A stretch of 64,000 bases of DNA, from positions 62,001 to 126,000 of the forward strand of contig CANGIY010000003.1 in NCBI GenBank assembly GCA_947454235.1, given 5' to 3'. The position numbers and the translations under genes were made by a program. Below, in pieces: positions 8,960-18,522 of this stretch (within the stretch, counting starts at the first letter, position 1; every line of letters starts with the position of its first letter). The notes under the pieces were generated by a model. The model saw only the letters and a program-made list of their open reading frames with translations, did not search any database and was not told where the DNA came from. The stretch comes from Chitinophagaceae bacterium (GTDB taxonomy: Bacteria; Bacteroidota; Bacteroidia; Chitinophagales; Chitinophagaceae).

Positions 8960-10102
8960 CTATCCTTTAAGTACTGAGCGGCTGATAACGATACGTTGAA
9001 CCTCGCTTGTACCTTCGTAAATCTGAGTAATTTTAGCATCACGCATCAAACGTTCAACATGGAATTCTTTCACATAACCATAACCACCATGCACCTGAAC
9101 TGCTTCGCTAGTAACACGCTGAGCGATATCAGAAGCAAAAAGTTTTGCGATAGAAGACGGAACAGCATAATCTAAATGCTGATCTTTTGTCCAAGCTGCT
9201 TTTAGGCAAAGCAAACGAGCTGCTTCAATTTCCGTAGCCATATCAGCTAACTTGAATGCGATAGCCTGATGGTTTGAGATTTCAGTACCGAATGCTTTAC
9301 GTTCTTTGCTGTATTTAACTGCCAATTCGTAAGCACCACTAGCTATACCCAATGCTTGCGCAGCGATACCAATACGACCACCTGCAAGCACCTTCATTGC
9401 GAAAGTGAAACCAAACCCGTCTTCTCCGATTCTGTTTTCTTTTGGCACCTTAACATCCTGGAACATGATGCTGTGGGTATCACTACCCCTGATACCCAAT
9501 TTATTTTCTTTAGCACCAACAGTTACACCCGGGCTATTTTTCTCAACGATAAAAGCATTGATACCCTTGTGTCCTTTTTCAGGATATGTTTGAGCAATAA
9601 CTAAGTAGTAAGTTGCAGAGCTACCGTTTGTGATCCAGTTTTTAGTACCGTTCATCAGGTAATAATCACCTTTATCTTCAGCAGTTGTGCGTTGTGAAGT
9701 TGCATCGCTACCTGCTTCAGGCTCACTTAGCAAAAATGCTCCAATCACCTGACCGCTAGCCAATGGCACGAGGTATTTCATTTTTTGTTCTTCTGAACCG
9801 TAAGTTTCAAGTCCCCAGCAAACCAGAGAGTTGTTTACACTCATACAAACAGAAACTGATGCATCAACTTTTGAAATTTCTTCCATTGCCAAAACATAGC
9901 TGATTGTATCCATACCGCTTCCACCGTATTTCGGATCAACCATCATACCCAAAAAGCCAAGCTCTCCGAGTTTTTTAATTTGTTCAGCCGGGAATTTCTG
10001 GTGCTCATCGCGCTCTATTACTCCTGGCAGCAACTCTGTTCTAGCAAAATCGCGGGCAGCCATTTGTACCGCAATTTGTTCTTCTGTAAGTTGAAAATTC
10101 AT
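8960..10102 (-). CDS. Short-chain acyl-CoA dehydrogenase
   Basis: This 380-residue flavoprotein is a standard-length acyl-CoA dehydrogenase, which oxidises acyl-CoA to trans-2-enoyl-CoA with FAD and passes electrons to ETF. Visible signatures are LSEPEAGSDA and GTKNWITNG in the middle domain, FGTEISNHQAIAFKLADM, and the C-terminal QIYEGTSEVQRIVISR, whose Glu is the usual catalytic base. The closest named group is butyryl/short-chain dehydrogenases in the beta-oxidation pathway, but chain length cannot be fixed by eye. It is monocistronic, with a terminator downstream and a 99-base gap upstream to pdxA containing a near-consensus -7 box (TTACTTTG). Confidence 0.93.
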   Translation of the reverse strand: MNFQLTEEQIAVQMAARDFARTELLPGVIERDEHQKFPAEQIKKLGELGFLGMMVDPKYGGSGMDTISYVLAMEEISKVDASVSVCMSVNNSLVCWGLETYGSEEQKMKYLVPLASGQVIGAFLLSEPEAGSDATSQRTTAEDKGDYYLMNGTKNWITNGSSATYYLVIAQTYPEKGHKGINAFIVEKNSPGVTVGAKENKLGIRGSDTHSIMFQDVKVPKENRIGEDGFGFTFAMKVLAGGRIGIAAQALGIASGAYELAVKYSKERKAFGTEISNHQAIAFKLADMATEIEAARLLCLKAAWTKDQHLDYAVPSSIAKLFASDIAQRVTSEAVQVHGGYGYVKEFHVERLMRDAKITQIYEGTSEVQRIVISRSVLKG

Positions 10103-10201
10103 ATCAGTTTTAAAAATTGTTGCAAAGTAAATCTAAAATTCTCAATTATGCTATGATATAAAGGCGTTATGCACCGCTATATTTTATTGTTGAATACCCT
10201 G

Positions 10202-11269
10202 TTAATTTTCAGGCTCTTTTTCAATTTTACCCCTTCTCAACGGATTACCTGTGTACTCGGCATGTTCTCTGCGTGCATTGATGATGTCAATACATTTGAA
10301 AACGGCTTCCCTGAATGAAGTAGGGTCGGCCAGGTTTTTACCGGCAATATTGAACGCAGTACCATGGTCAGGAGAAGTGCGCACAACCGAAAGACCTGCT
10401 GTATAGTTTACACCTTCGCCTTGTGCAATAGTTTTAAACGCAACTAAACCCTGATCGTGGTACATTGCAAGAATGCCATCGAATTCGGTATAAGTACCAC
10501 GTGCAAAAAACGCATCGGCACCGTATGGACCAAACACCAGATTCCCCTGATTTTTCAGTTGCTCGATAAGTGGCTTTAATACTGTCTGCTCTTCATTTCC
10601 TATCTGACCTTCGTCGCCGGCATGAGGATTAAGCCCTAGGATTGCAATTTTAGGCCGCTCGATACCAAAGTCACGCGATAATGACTCTTTCATCAAATTG
10701 TACTTTGAAAGCACATTTTCTCTTGTAATAGCCGCCGGTACTTTTGCAATCGGTAAATGTTCAGTAACAAGTCCTACTCTTAAACTATCAGAGAACAACA
10801 ACATCAAAACATCTTTCGCACCAAATTTATCTTTGAAAAAAGGCGTGTGCCCGGTGTATGGAAAATCGGGTAACGATGTATTTGCTTTATTGATAGGAGC
10901 TGTAACAATACCATCTAACTGACCATCTTTCAGGCATTGTGCTGCAACCAGTAACGAGCGAACAGCATACTTACCACCTGTTTCAGTGAGCACACCCGGC
11001 TGTAATGCAATTTCGTCTTCCCAACAGTTGAAAATATTAATTTGCTTAGGATTCAGCTTCGTCAAGTCTTTTGTACTGCTAAAGTTGAACGTATTATCGG
11101 TTGTAATTCTCCTGTAATAGTTGATTACTTTGTTAGACGCAAAAATCACCGGAACACAGAATTCCAGCATCCTTGGGTCAGAAAAGGTTTTGATAATTAC
11201 CTCAAGTCCTACCCCGTTAAGGTCGCCTGTAGTAATGCCAATAACCGGTTTATCTATTGTAGTTTGCAT
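10202..11269 (-). CDS. pdxA: 4-hydroxythreonine-4-phosphate dehydrogenase
   Basis: This 355-residue protein is PdxA, the NAD-dependent dehydrogenase of the DXP-dependent pyridoxal phosphate pathway. It converts 4-phosphooxy-threonine to the aminoketone that PdxJ condenses with DXP. Family motifs are GITTGDLNGVGLEVI at the N-terminus, TGHTPFF, GLNPHAGDEGQIGNEE and MYHDQGLVAFKT; the histidines in the last three supply the metal site. RTSPDHGTAFNIAGK near the C-terminus is also diagnostic. It lies 36 bases after pepA on the same strand, and the two probably form one transcript. Confidence 0.96.
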   Translation of the reverse strand: MQTTIDKPVIGITTGDLNGVGLEVIIKTFSDPRMLEFCVPVIFASNKVINYYRRITTDNTFNFSSTKDLTKLNPKQINIFNCWEDEIALQPGVLTETGGKYAVRSLLVAAQCLKDGQLDGIVTAPINKANTSLPDFPYTGHTPFFKDKFGAKDVLMLLFSDSLRVGLVTEHLPIAKVPAAITRENVLSKYNLMKESLSRDFGIERPKIAILGLNPHAGDEGQIGNEEQTVLKPLIEQLKNQGNLVFGPYGADAFFARGTYTEFDGILAMYHDQGLVAFKTIAQGEGVNYTAGLSVVRTSPDHGTAFNIAGKNLADPTSFREAVFKCIDIINARREHAEYTGNPLRRGKIEKEPEN

Positions 11270-11305
11270 TTAATTGTTTTCGGCTTTTTGAGTATAAGTC
11301 ATTGT

Positions 11306-12754
11306 TTATTTGCTTTGCCAGTGCTGAATTTGGCTATCTACAAAGTTAAGCACCATGCGCACACCAAAAGCAGTACCACCTATCGGGAAATAGGTTCTGC
11401 GTGAAATGGAATGTGATACACCTGCAATATCGAAGTGCATCCAAGGGTAATCAACGAAATGCTCAAGGAATTTGCCTGCGGTTATTGCGCCTCCACTTGC
11501 TCCGCCTACATTCTTGATGTCCGCGAGGTCTGATTTGATTTGTTCTCCGTATTCTTCCCACATTGGGTATTCAACCAACCTTTCGTACTGATTGAAACCA
11601 CATTGTTTAACTCTTGCATTGGTGGCTTCATCGAGGTTGCCCATGCACACAATGCCGTGTTCTCCCACTGCAACAGATGCTGCACCTGTGAGCGTTGCGA
11701 AATCAAAAACGAGTTCAGGATTGTATTTTTTAGCATAGTGAAGTGCATCTCCAAGTATCATTCGACCTTCGGCATCAGTGTTCAACACTTCGACAGTTTT
11801 GCCACTCATCATTGTCACAACATCACCCGGCACATAAGCGTTTTCGCCTGGGCGGTTATCGGTTGCAGGCGCCAGAGCTACCATGTAAATCGGCAGTTGT
11901 TGCTTCGCAACGGCATACATAACACCCGTTACCAATGCCGCACCACTCATGTCGCTTTTCATCCTGTCCATTGAATTGGGCGTAGGCTTCAAAGACAAAC
12001 CACCTGTATCATAAACGATACCCTTACCTACCAGCAAAAGTGGTTTTTCATTCACCGCATTGGCTGGCTTATATTCCATGATTGAAAACGTAGGTGGGTC
12101 AATGCTACCGCGGTTCACCGCCAGCAAACCACCCATATTTTCAGCTTCTATTTGCGACTTATTAAGTACCCTTACAGAAAAGCCCGACTCCTGCCCCATA
12201 GCTGTAATTTCGGCAGCCAATTGAGTAGCGGTTAAGAAATTCAGCGGCTCGTTTACAAGAGTACGCACTTTATAAATTGCATCAATGGTGATGTTCAACT
12301 TCTGTACTTCAGCTTCACTCGCCGAATCAGGTGTAACACAAATTGTATTCAGTGATGTTTTTAGCTTCGCTGCATCTGATTTGTATTTCAGGAATTGATA
12401 GTTAGACATTGCAGCACCTTCAGCCATCAATAAAGCGGCAGATTCAATACCTGCAATGCGGTCAATATAAACTTCATTCAGTTTGTATTTTGCACACAAC
12501 GCCTGAAGTTCAATACCTGCTTTACGGCACACTTCCTTGGTTTGCCATTCCGTAGCTTTTTCTTTCAACAACCATACCCACACAAAATGAGAATATCTAT
12601 TGAGCGTGACAAACTTTTGATCTTTTTCGATACAAGAGTTGATGTAAGACAACTCGCCTTCATTTAAGGCTAGTTTTTGATTGAGCTGATCGGTGGAAGT
12701 AATAATGTACACAACACTACTTCCGGCTGGCACTTGCGAAACTTTTAATTCCAT
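11306..12754 (-). CDS. pepA: Leucyl aminopeptidase, M17 family
   Basis: This 482-residue protein is a cytosolic metallo-aminopeptidase that releases N-terminal residues from peptides. The M17 signature NTDAEGRMILGDAL is present, as are GKGIVYDTGGLSLKP and MKSDMSGAALV, which supply the two-metal site, and the C-terminal GGTAFGVRM. The N-terminal ~150 residues form the non-catalytic domain and are diverged from enterobacterial PepA. It is the first gene of a likely pepA-pdxA operon and is divergent from a small membrane-protein gene. Confidence 0.92.
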   Translation of the reverse strand: MELKVSQVPAGSSVVYIITSTDQLNQKLALNEGELSYINSCIEKDQKFVTLNRYSHFVWVWLLKEKATEWQTKEVCRKAGIELQALCAKYKLNEVYIDRIAGIESAALLMAEGAAMSNYQFLKYKSDAAKLKTSLNTICVTPDSASEAEVQKLNITIDAIYKVRTLVNEPLNFLTATQLAAEITAMGQESGFSVRVLNKSQIEAENMGGLLAVNRGSIDPPTFSIMEYKPANAVNEKPLLLVGKGIVYDTGGLSLKPTPNSMDRMKSDMSGAALVTGVMYAVAKQQLPIYMVALAPATDNRPGENAYVPGDVVTMMSGKTVEVLNTDAEGRMILGDALHYAKKYNPELVFDFATLTGAASVAVGEHGIVCMGNLDEATNARVKQCGFNQYERLVEYPMWEEYGEQIKSDLADIKNVGGASGGAITAGKFLEHFVDYPWMHFDIAGVSHSISRRTYFPIGGTAFGVRMVLNFVDSQIQHWQSK

Positions 12755-12831
12755 GGCGGTAAAGTTAATTATTATCGGCTAACAGAATGATAATTTGTAC
12801 ACCGATTTAGTATTGAATTGAATTGTAGTTG

Positions 12832-12839
12832 TAACTTTG
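12832..12839 (+). promoter_or_regulatory. Bacteroidota -7 element for the small membrane protein
   Basis: TAACTTTG matches TAnnTTTG. TTG trinucleotides lie upstream around 12813-12825, so the -33 spacing is only approximate. The start codon is 33 bases downstream. Confidence 0.5.
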
Positions 12840-12872
12840 TGCAGGAAGATTTTTTACTTTTCCGGCAGTGCA

Positions 12873-13085
12873 ATGAAAAAGTTTGGTTTATTATCAGTGT
12901 TTGTGATTTTGAATGTTGCCCGTGCAATGGCACAGGGCTGTTCCGTTTGCTCGAAAGCGGTTGCAGGCATGGATAGTAAAAGTGTTGAAGGATTGAATAC
13001 CGGAATCATATATCTGGCATTTCTTCCGCTGGGTTTTATCTTCTTTCTTTTCTACATGTGGCGCAGGCAATACAAAAAAGCATAA
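12873..13085 (+). CDS. Small exported membrane protein with a CxxC
   Basis: This 70-residue protein has a signal-peptide-like N-terminus (MKKFGLLSVFVILNVARAMAQ), then GCSVCSKAV, a short linker, a single hydrophobic segment (IIYLAFLPLGFIFFLFYMW) and a basic tail (RRQYKKA). The order suggests a periplasmic CxxC loop held to the inner membrane with the C-terminus in the cytoplasm. I recognise no characterised family. The ATG at 12873 is preferred to an upstream TTG because it directly begins the signal sequence and follows a good -7 box. Confidence 0.75.
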   Translation: MKKFGLLSVFVILNVARAMAQGCSVCSKAVAGMDSKSVEGLNTGIIYLAFLPLGFIFFLFYMWRRQYKKA

Positions 13086-13158
13086 GTCCCTGATTTTAAA
13101 ATCAATTTCACTTGCTTTTGGCTCCGTTTTTTATTACATTAGCTAAAAAATTAGTTTT

Positions 13159-13893
13159 ATGCGAAAAATCGGAAGTTTTCTACTCGGGATAGGTGTGCTT
13201 TGCATTTTAGGTGCTTGTAATGAAGGATCTATCAAAGGCAGCGGAGCAAAGAGTACCATGAAACTAAATGTTGCCGACTTCAATGACATCGATGTTTCTG
13301 CAAACATGAAAGTGATTGTGAATGTAGTGGAAGGCGTAACACCAACTGCTGAAATTACAGGTTACAGCAACTTACTACAACACATTAAGTACGCTATTAA
13401 CAAGCGAAAACTTGAGGTAAATACTGACCTTGGCGAAAACAATAATTTTGCGCTGAAAGACGAAACTACACTCAATGTTACCGTTCCTACACTCGAAGGT
13501 CTTTCTGTTGATGGTAAATCTAAAGGCGAGGTGCATGGAAATTTGAAAAGTAATTTATTTATGCTCGACATTTCAGGAGCCAGCACTGTAACCATCGACA
13601 ATTTAGACGTGACTTACTTTTCAACGGTAATTGCAGGTGCTGCCGACCTTGAAGTGCGCAACGGAAAAGCCGATAGTACCAACTTTCAATTAAGTGGCGC
13701 CGGAAAAATAAAGACATTTCCTTTAATAGCTAATAGCAGCGTCGTTTCTATTTCGGGCGCAGCTGTAGTTGAGTTGAATGCGTTGAAACAATTGACCGTT
13801 GACATTAGCGGAGCAGGTTCTGTTTTGTACAAAGGCACGCCTCAAATCACAAAAAGCATTAGTGGAGCGGGAACCATAAAACAATCTAACTAG
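13159..13893 (+). CDS. DUF2807 (GIN-domain) lipoprotein
   Basis: This 244-residue protein starts with a lipoprotein signal (MRKIGSFLLGIGVLCILGAC, lipobox cysteine at residue 20). The rest is a DUF2807 beta-solenoid head domain with the repeating pattern LDISGAST, AGAADLEV, LSGAGKI, ISGAAVV and ISGAGS, which is typical of these Bacteroidota outer-membrane-associated proteins. The family is sometimes called a putative auto-transporter adhesin head, but function is unproven. It is followed after 27 bases by a DUF2147 gene on the same strand. Confidence 0.9.
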   Translation: MRKIGSFLLGIGVLCILGACNEGSIKGSGAKSTMKLNVADFNDIDVSANMKVIVNVVEGVTPTAEITGYSNLLQHIKYAINKRKLEVNTDLGENNNFALKDETTLNVTVPTLEGLSVDGKSKGEVHGNLKSNLFMLDISGASTVTIDNLDVTYFSTVIAGAADLEVRNGKADSTNFQLSGAGKIKTFPLIANSSVVSISGAAVVELNALKQLTVDISGAGSVLYKGTPQITKSISGAGTIKQSN

Positions 13894-13920
13894 TATTTAT
13901 CACAACCAAACATTATTTCT

Positions 13921-14355
13921 ATGAAGTTTACTTCAGTATTTGCCACATTCGTTTTGTTGCTTTCATCTAACACAATTTTTGCCCAAAAAGACAAAATTGA
14001 GCACACGTGGTACAATCAAGAAAAAACTGCGAAAATTCAGATTTACAAAGCAACAGATGGCTACTTCTGGGGGAAAATTGTTTGGCTTAAGGAACCCATG
14101 GAAAATGGCAAACCCAAAGTTGATAAAAACAACGAAGAAAAAAGCTTGCGCAATACTCCTTTAATGGGTCTTCCGGTACTCAAAAAATTCAAAGTAGCAT
14201 CGGCTGAAACTTACGAAGACGGCACAATCTACGACCCTAAAAACGGAAAAACTTATAGCTGTAAAATCACCCACCAGGGCAACAAACTTTCAGTTCGTGG
14301 CTACATAGGCATATCAATCATTGGCCGAACAGCAGAATGGACCTTAGCTGAATAA
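13921..14355 (+). CDS. DUF2147 secreted protein
   Basis: This 144-residue protein has a signal peptide ending near TIFAQ and a DUF2147 domain: HTWYNQEKTAKIQIY, GKIVWLKEP, GLPVLKKFK, DGTIYDPKNGKTYSCKI and RGYIGISIIGRTAEW. The family is periplasmic and common in Bacteroidota and Proteobacteria, with no established biochemical activity. It probably shares a transcript with the DUF2807 lipoprotein gene upstream. Its stop codon directly abuts the stop of the convergent histidine kinase gene. Confidence 0.9.
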   Translation: MKFTSVFATFVLLLSSNTIFAQKDKIEHTWYNQEKTAKIQIYKATDGYFWGKIVWLKEPMENGKPKVDKNNEEKSLRNTPLMGLPVLKKFKVASAETYEDGTIYDPKNGKTYSCKITHQGNKLSVRGYIGISIIGRTAEWTLAE

Positions 14356-17300
14356 CTAAGGTTTTCGGTTCGGGATTTCAACGACAAAAGTACACCCCTC
14401 GTTCTTTTCAGATTCGAGTGAAATCGTGCCTTCCAGCCGTTCAACATTTTGTTTCACAATGTACAATCCTAGCCCACTGCCATCAGAATCCAGCGAATCG
14501 CGGAAAAACATCTCAAATACTGCCTGCTGTTTGTTTTTTGGAATACCCGGACCATTGTCTTGAATAGTAAAACGACCAACCTCTCCTATACATTCAAATG
14601 TAAAATTCACAAATGAGCCAGATTGGTGTTTGCTGTATTTAATTGCATTGGTTTGCAGGTTTCTCAATACAGCAGCAAGTCTTATTTTATCAGAGTAAAA
14701 GTCAACTGAGTCATCAATTGAAACATTGAATTTTATTTGATTGATGCCCTTTAAATAGCTCACACCATCCATTATTTCATCATAAACCGATTTGATATCA
14801 ATTTTTTCAAACTTCAGTTCAGACCTGTTGTTTTTTGAGTAATCAAGAATTGACCGAATTACATTATCGAGTTTTGTAACACTAGACTCCATCATTCCAA
14901 GGAAATTAGTCATTTCCTCTGGTTCGTTGATGTATTCTTTAGCCAAATCTATTAGCCCCATTACTGAAGTGAGTGGCGCCCTCAAATCGTGGGAGGTACT
15001 ATAAACAAATCTGTCAAGTTCCTGGTTTATTTTCTTTAACTCGCTGTTTTGATGTACCAGTTTCTCTTCTGCAATTTTCCGTTCTGTGATATTCCTCTTA
15101 ATTGAAAGCAAGCCCCTTGCGCCTTTCAAATATTCAATAACGACGGTATTTACCTCAAACGGAACTGATTCACCCTTCGCATTTAAAAAGTTCATCTCAA
15201 CCATACGAGGGCTTCGCAAACCCATCCGCCGATCGGCAAACCTAGACTTTAATGCCTCCTTGTCTTCATCAGGAATATACTTAAAGATATTCTCCCCCTT
15301 GTAGTTGGTCTCATCGAAACCAAAGAACTGCAGTCCTACATTATTCATGTATTTGATATTACCTTCAAGATCATACGTAACAATAATATCTCTTGCAGTT
15401 TCAGTAAAAGATCTATACTGTGACTCGCTATTTACAAGCTCAGTTCGAAGGTAAAATGAATTGAGTGTAAACGCCAGTCGTTCAGCCACTTGCACAAATA
15501 ATTTTCTTTCAGCCTCAACCGCAAATATATCTTTAGATTTAACGGTAAGCCCAAGCACCCAATTTCGACCCACTTCAGTTTTAATACCGATGCAGAAATT
15601 GTGCAATTTTCCCTCTTCGGTGGCTAAAAGCTCATCTTCTATTCGTTTTAATGCTACAGGATACGAGAATGGCTTGCCCGTTTGTATGGTTTTCCTAAAA
15701 GAATTCGCCAAAGATTTCTCAATTGGGTACATTTCCCCCACTCTGATTTTTACAGGGAGTTTGCCATTTTTATTGAGTAACATATCGAGCCGCCAATTTC
15801 CTGTTCTTTCACTTTTCGATTCTGTTATTTCGTGTACAAGCCAAATTCCATCACAATCAAAAACTTGTAGAACTGTTTCTAAAACATCTTTACAAACAGA
15901 TTCGAAATCAGTTTTTTCGCCAGCTATTTGCAACACATTGTTTATTTTGTCCAGTTTTTCCAGATGGTGTAAATCATGTATAACTTGATCTTCAGCCTGT
16001 TTCCGCACAATTGTCCCCGCAATTACCCTACCTACTGACTCTAAGAATGTAACCTCAAATTTGTCAAACACATGTCCATTCTCCAGATAAACTACAAGGA
16101 CACCCAATAAATCGTTATGGTTCATTAGCGGAACCGCGTAATGCCCATGAGGCTCCATTTTGTCGTAGGCTATTTCGTGTTGATCATCGATACAACTAGA
16201 AAAAACGGTTTTTTTAGTGAAAGCTGCCTTACCGCACACACATTTACCAAAAGGCACTGATCTGCAGCTTGCCAGCACCGGAGTAGGAAGATTCCTGTGG
16301 GCGACCAACTTAAGTGATTCCCCCTTGTTGTCGGAAATAAAAATCCCTGTTTTGTTTTCAATTTTCAGAAAAGGATTTTTCAAAATATCGTCTAAAACCG
16401 CTTCAAAAAATGCAGTCTGAGAAACAGGTGACAACGATAGTTTAAGTATGTCATTGAGTTGTGTTTGAAATACATTATTCAAACGCAACTCTTCTTCTGC
16501 TTCAATGATTTCAGTGATTTCCCGTCCTACTATTACCAAACCTTCCCTTGATAAATCAGGGTTAAAAACCGGTACTTTTAAAACGTCGTATGTTCTCTGT
16601 TTTCCGGCATCATCGATAAGCGATTCCATACCACGAGACAGTCTCATTGATTTCCAGGCACTTTCGTCGCTGCTAATACAAAACTCGTGTTCTCCCCTGC
16701 GAGGAGGGTTTAAATACATCAATTCTGCATCGGTTTTGCCTACCCAATTGATATTTTCAAGCCCAAACAGTCTTTCCGCAACTTTATTTATAATCAGCCA
16801 GCGTCCCTTACCGTCTTTGAAGAAGACTGCATCAGGGAGGGTGTCCATAAGGGTTAACAAACGCTGTTCATTGAAACGTGCTTGTTGCTTGGATAACACG
16901 TTTTCCGTGATATCCATTCCGTATACCCTTGTGAAACTATTTTTATCGAGGTGTATGATCACTTTACGATACCAGTGCCCATTTATTTCTACTTCACAAA
17001 ACTCTGTATCCTCTTTTATTCCATTTAGGAATTTATGTGCATAACCCTTATCGACTAAATCAGGGAATACTTTTCTAGCCTCAGGGTTTGCATAAGTAAC
17101 AATCCCTTCTTTGTTGAATTCTACAATAGGCATCGGAGCCCGTTCCGGGAACGAAGCCAAATTTCTTAACTGAGCTTCCTTCGTCCGAACTTCCCTTAAA
17201 TCCTGAACTATGCAACTGCAATATTGTTCGTTTTCAACCGCCCATTTTGAAATAGTTACCATCACTGGTATATCCTCTCCGGTCCGATGTCTTGCAAACA

Positions 17301-18300
17301 TTAGATCAGTCAAAGCACTACCTTCCGGTGGTGCAGGTGCATAAAGATTCGACTGAGAATTATTGCTTATTTGTGCAAACTCAGGTATAAGCTTTGTGTA
17401 GTTGCCACCAACGATTTCACTCCGTTTCCAGCCAAACAATGCTATTGCGGCTGAATTACAGTAAGTTACCACATTGCTTGCATCAGAGATGATGACGGCA
17501 TCCTTGATATTTTCGATAACCGCATAAAACTGATCCATGTGCTTACGCACTTCATGTTCAATGTTTTTACGCTCAGTCATATCAACTAATGCACTCAAGT
17601 ACCTTATAATATTTCCTTGTTCATCTCTTACTATACTAGTATGGTCAATAAAATATCTATACGATCCATCTAAGTGCCTTAGGTGGTATTCCTGTTCAAA
17701 AAAAGTTCTATTTTCTTTTCGATATTGTTGTACTTCGTCTTGAATTCGCTCAAGGTCATCGGGTAATACCAGACTTGGGAATCCTATTTTTTCGCTGGTA
17801 ATGTCTTCGGGGTTGTATCCAAGTATAGATTTTACATTGGGTGATATGTAGTCAATCTCCCAATTCCTGCCTGGCTTCCATTTGATGATTATGGTATAAC
17901 CACCTGAAAACAGCTTACGTTCAAGATTAATTTCCGCTTCATAATATTTCACATCAGTGACATCGCTGAAATGAACTATGAAATATTCTTCTTGGAGTTT
18001 TTGAAACTTGTTGATGTTCAGTTTGTATACTTTGTCACTCCCTTCTTTCGTTTTTATCTTGATTTCTCCTGTAAAATCGCCTGGCAAGGCATTATGTACT
18101 TGGTGACTATTTGGAAAGGCTGAGCTTATTTGAAATGGAAGGTCGTAAAACTGCTTCCCTTTCAGAACGGACAAAGGCATTTGAAAAAGGTTTTCATCAC
18201 CCTTGTTGGAAAAAACAATAAAACCGTCCTTGTCAAGAACAATTACATTGTCGGGTATAGCATAAAAAAGATTGAAGTCCATTCCGTTTACTTCACTCAT
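14356..18300 (-). CDS. Soluble multi-PAS/GAF sensor histidine kinase
   Basis: This 1314-residue protein has, in order, PAS domains at about 7-115, 135-245, 252-370, 378-465 and 478-600, a GAF at 615-768, a second GAF at 785-948, a sixth PAS at 958-1075, a HisKA domain and an HATPase domain. The phospho-acceptor is His1104 in STSHDLRAPLTSV. Asn1218 in the N-box, DNGPGIP at 1248 and GSGLGL at 1274-1279 are intact, so it should be an active kinase. No transmembrane segment is visible and there is no receiver domain, so it is a cytoplasmic orphan kinase whose partner lies elsewhere. The first GAF has a cysteine cluster (Cys679, 687, 689, 703). The signal sensed is unknown. Confidence 0.92.
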   Translation of the reverse strand: MSEVNGMDFNLFYAIPDNVIVLDKDGFIVFSNKGDENLFQMPLSVLKGKQFYDLPFQISSAFPNSHQVHNALPGDFTGEIKIKTKEGSDKVYKLNINKFQKLQEEYFIVHFSDVTDVKYYEAEINLERKLFSGGYTIIIKWKPGRNWEIDYISPNVKSILGYNPEDITSEKIGFPSLVLPDDLERIQDEVQQYRKENRTFFEQEYHLRHLDGSYRYFIDHTSIVRDEQGNIIRYLSALVDMTERKNIEHEVRKHMDQFYAVIENIKDAVIISDASNVVTYCNSAAIALFGWKRSEIVGGNYTKLIPEFAQISNNSQSNLYAPAPPEGSALTDLMFARHRTGEDIPVMVTISKWAVENEQYCSCIVQDLREVRTKEAQLRNLASFPERAPMPIVEFNKEGIVTYANPEARKVFPDLVDKGYAHKFLNGIKEDTEFCEVEINGHWYRKVIIHLDKNSFTRVYGMDITENVLSKQQARFNEQRLLTLMDTLPDAVFFKDGKGRWLIINKVAERLFGLENINWVGKTDAELMYLNPPRRGEHEFCISSDESAWKSMRLSRGMESLIDDAGKQRTYDVLKVPVFNPDLSREGLVIVGREITEIIEAEEELRLNNVFQTQLNDILKLSLSPVSQTAFFEAVLDDILKNPFLKIENKTGIFISDNKGESLKLVAHRNLPTPVLASCRSVPFGKCVCGKAAFTKKTVFSSCIDDQHEIAYDKMEPHGHYAVPLMNHNDLLGVLVVYLENGHVFDKFEVTFLESVGRVIAGTIVRKQAEDQVIHDLHHLEKLDKINNVLQIAGEKTDFESVCKDVLETVLQVFDCDGIWLVHEITESKSERTGNWRLDMLLNKNGKLPVKIRVGEMYPIEKSLANSFRKTIQTGKPFSYPVALKRIEDELLATEEGKLHNFCIGIKTEVGRNWVLGLTVKSKDIFAVEAERKLFVQVAERLAFTLNSFYLRTELVNSESQYRSFTETARDIIVTYDLEGNIKYMNNVGLQFFGFDETNYKGENIFKYIPDEDKEALKSRFADRRMGLRSPRMVEMNFLNAKGESVPFEVNTVVIEYLKGARGLLSIKRNITERKIAEEKLVHQNSELKKINQELDRFVYSTSHDLRAPLTSVMGLIDLAKEYINEPEEMTNFLGMMESSVTKLDNVIRSILDYSKNNRSELKFEKIDIKSVYDEIMDGVSYLKGINQIKFNVSIDDSVDFYSDKIRLAAVLRNLQTNAIKYSKHQSGSFVNFTFECIGEVGRFTIQDNGPGIPKNKQQAVFEMFFRDSLDSDGSGLGLYIVKQNVERLEGTISLESEKNEGCTFVVEIPNRKP

Positions 18301-18342
18301 ACTTTGTGGTTAATCAATTTCCATTTACACACGAAAAAAAGA

Positions 18343-18375
18343 ACGACCGTCGATATAACGGTTAATTCAAAGATA
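18343..18375 (-). promoter_or_regulatory. Promoter and candidate operator of the multi-PAS kinase gene
   Basis: On the minus strand TATCTTTG (complement of 18368-18375) is a consensus -7 box. Just downstream, at the likely transcription start, lies a short inverted repeat, ACCGT (18346-18350) and ACGGT (18358-18362), separated by 7 bases. The arms are only 5 bp, so the operator reading is tentative; a -33 TTG is not evident. Confidence 0.4.
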
Positions 18376-18522
18376 ATGAATTTCTTTTAGGGGGCTAAAT
18401 TTTTACACAATAATATTAAAACAGCAATGCACTGTCAGCCATAATTTACACTACACAAACACTTTAATAGAACTTTGACGATTAAAAAGGTAATTTCGCA
18501 GCCATTACGACGTTATTTCAAC

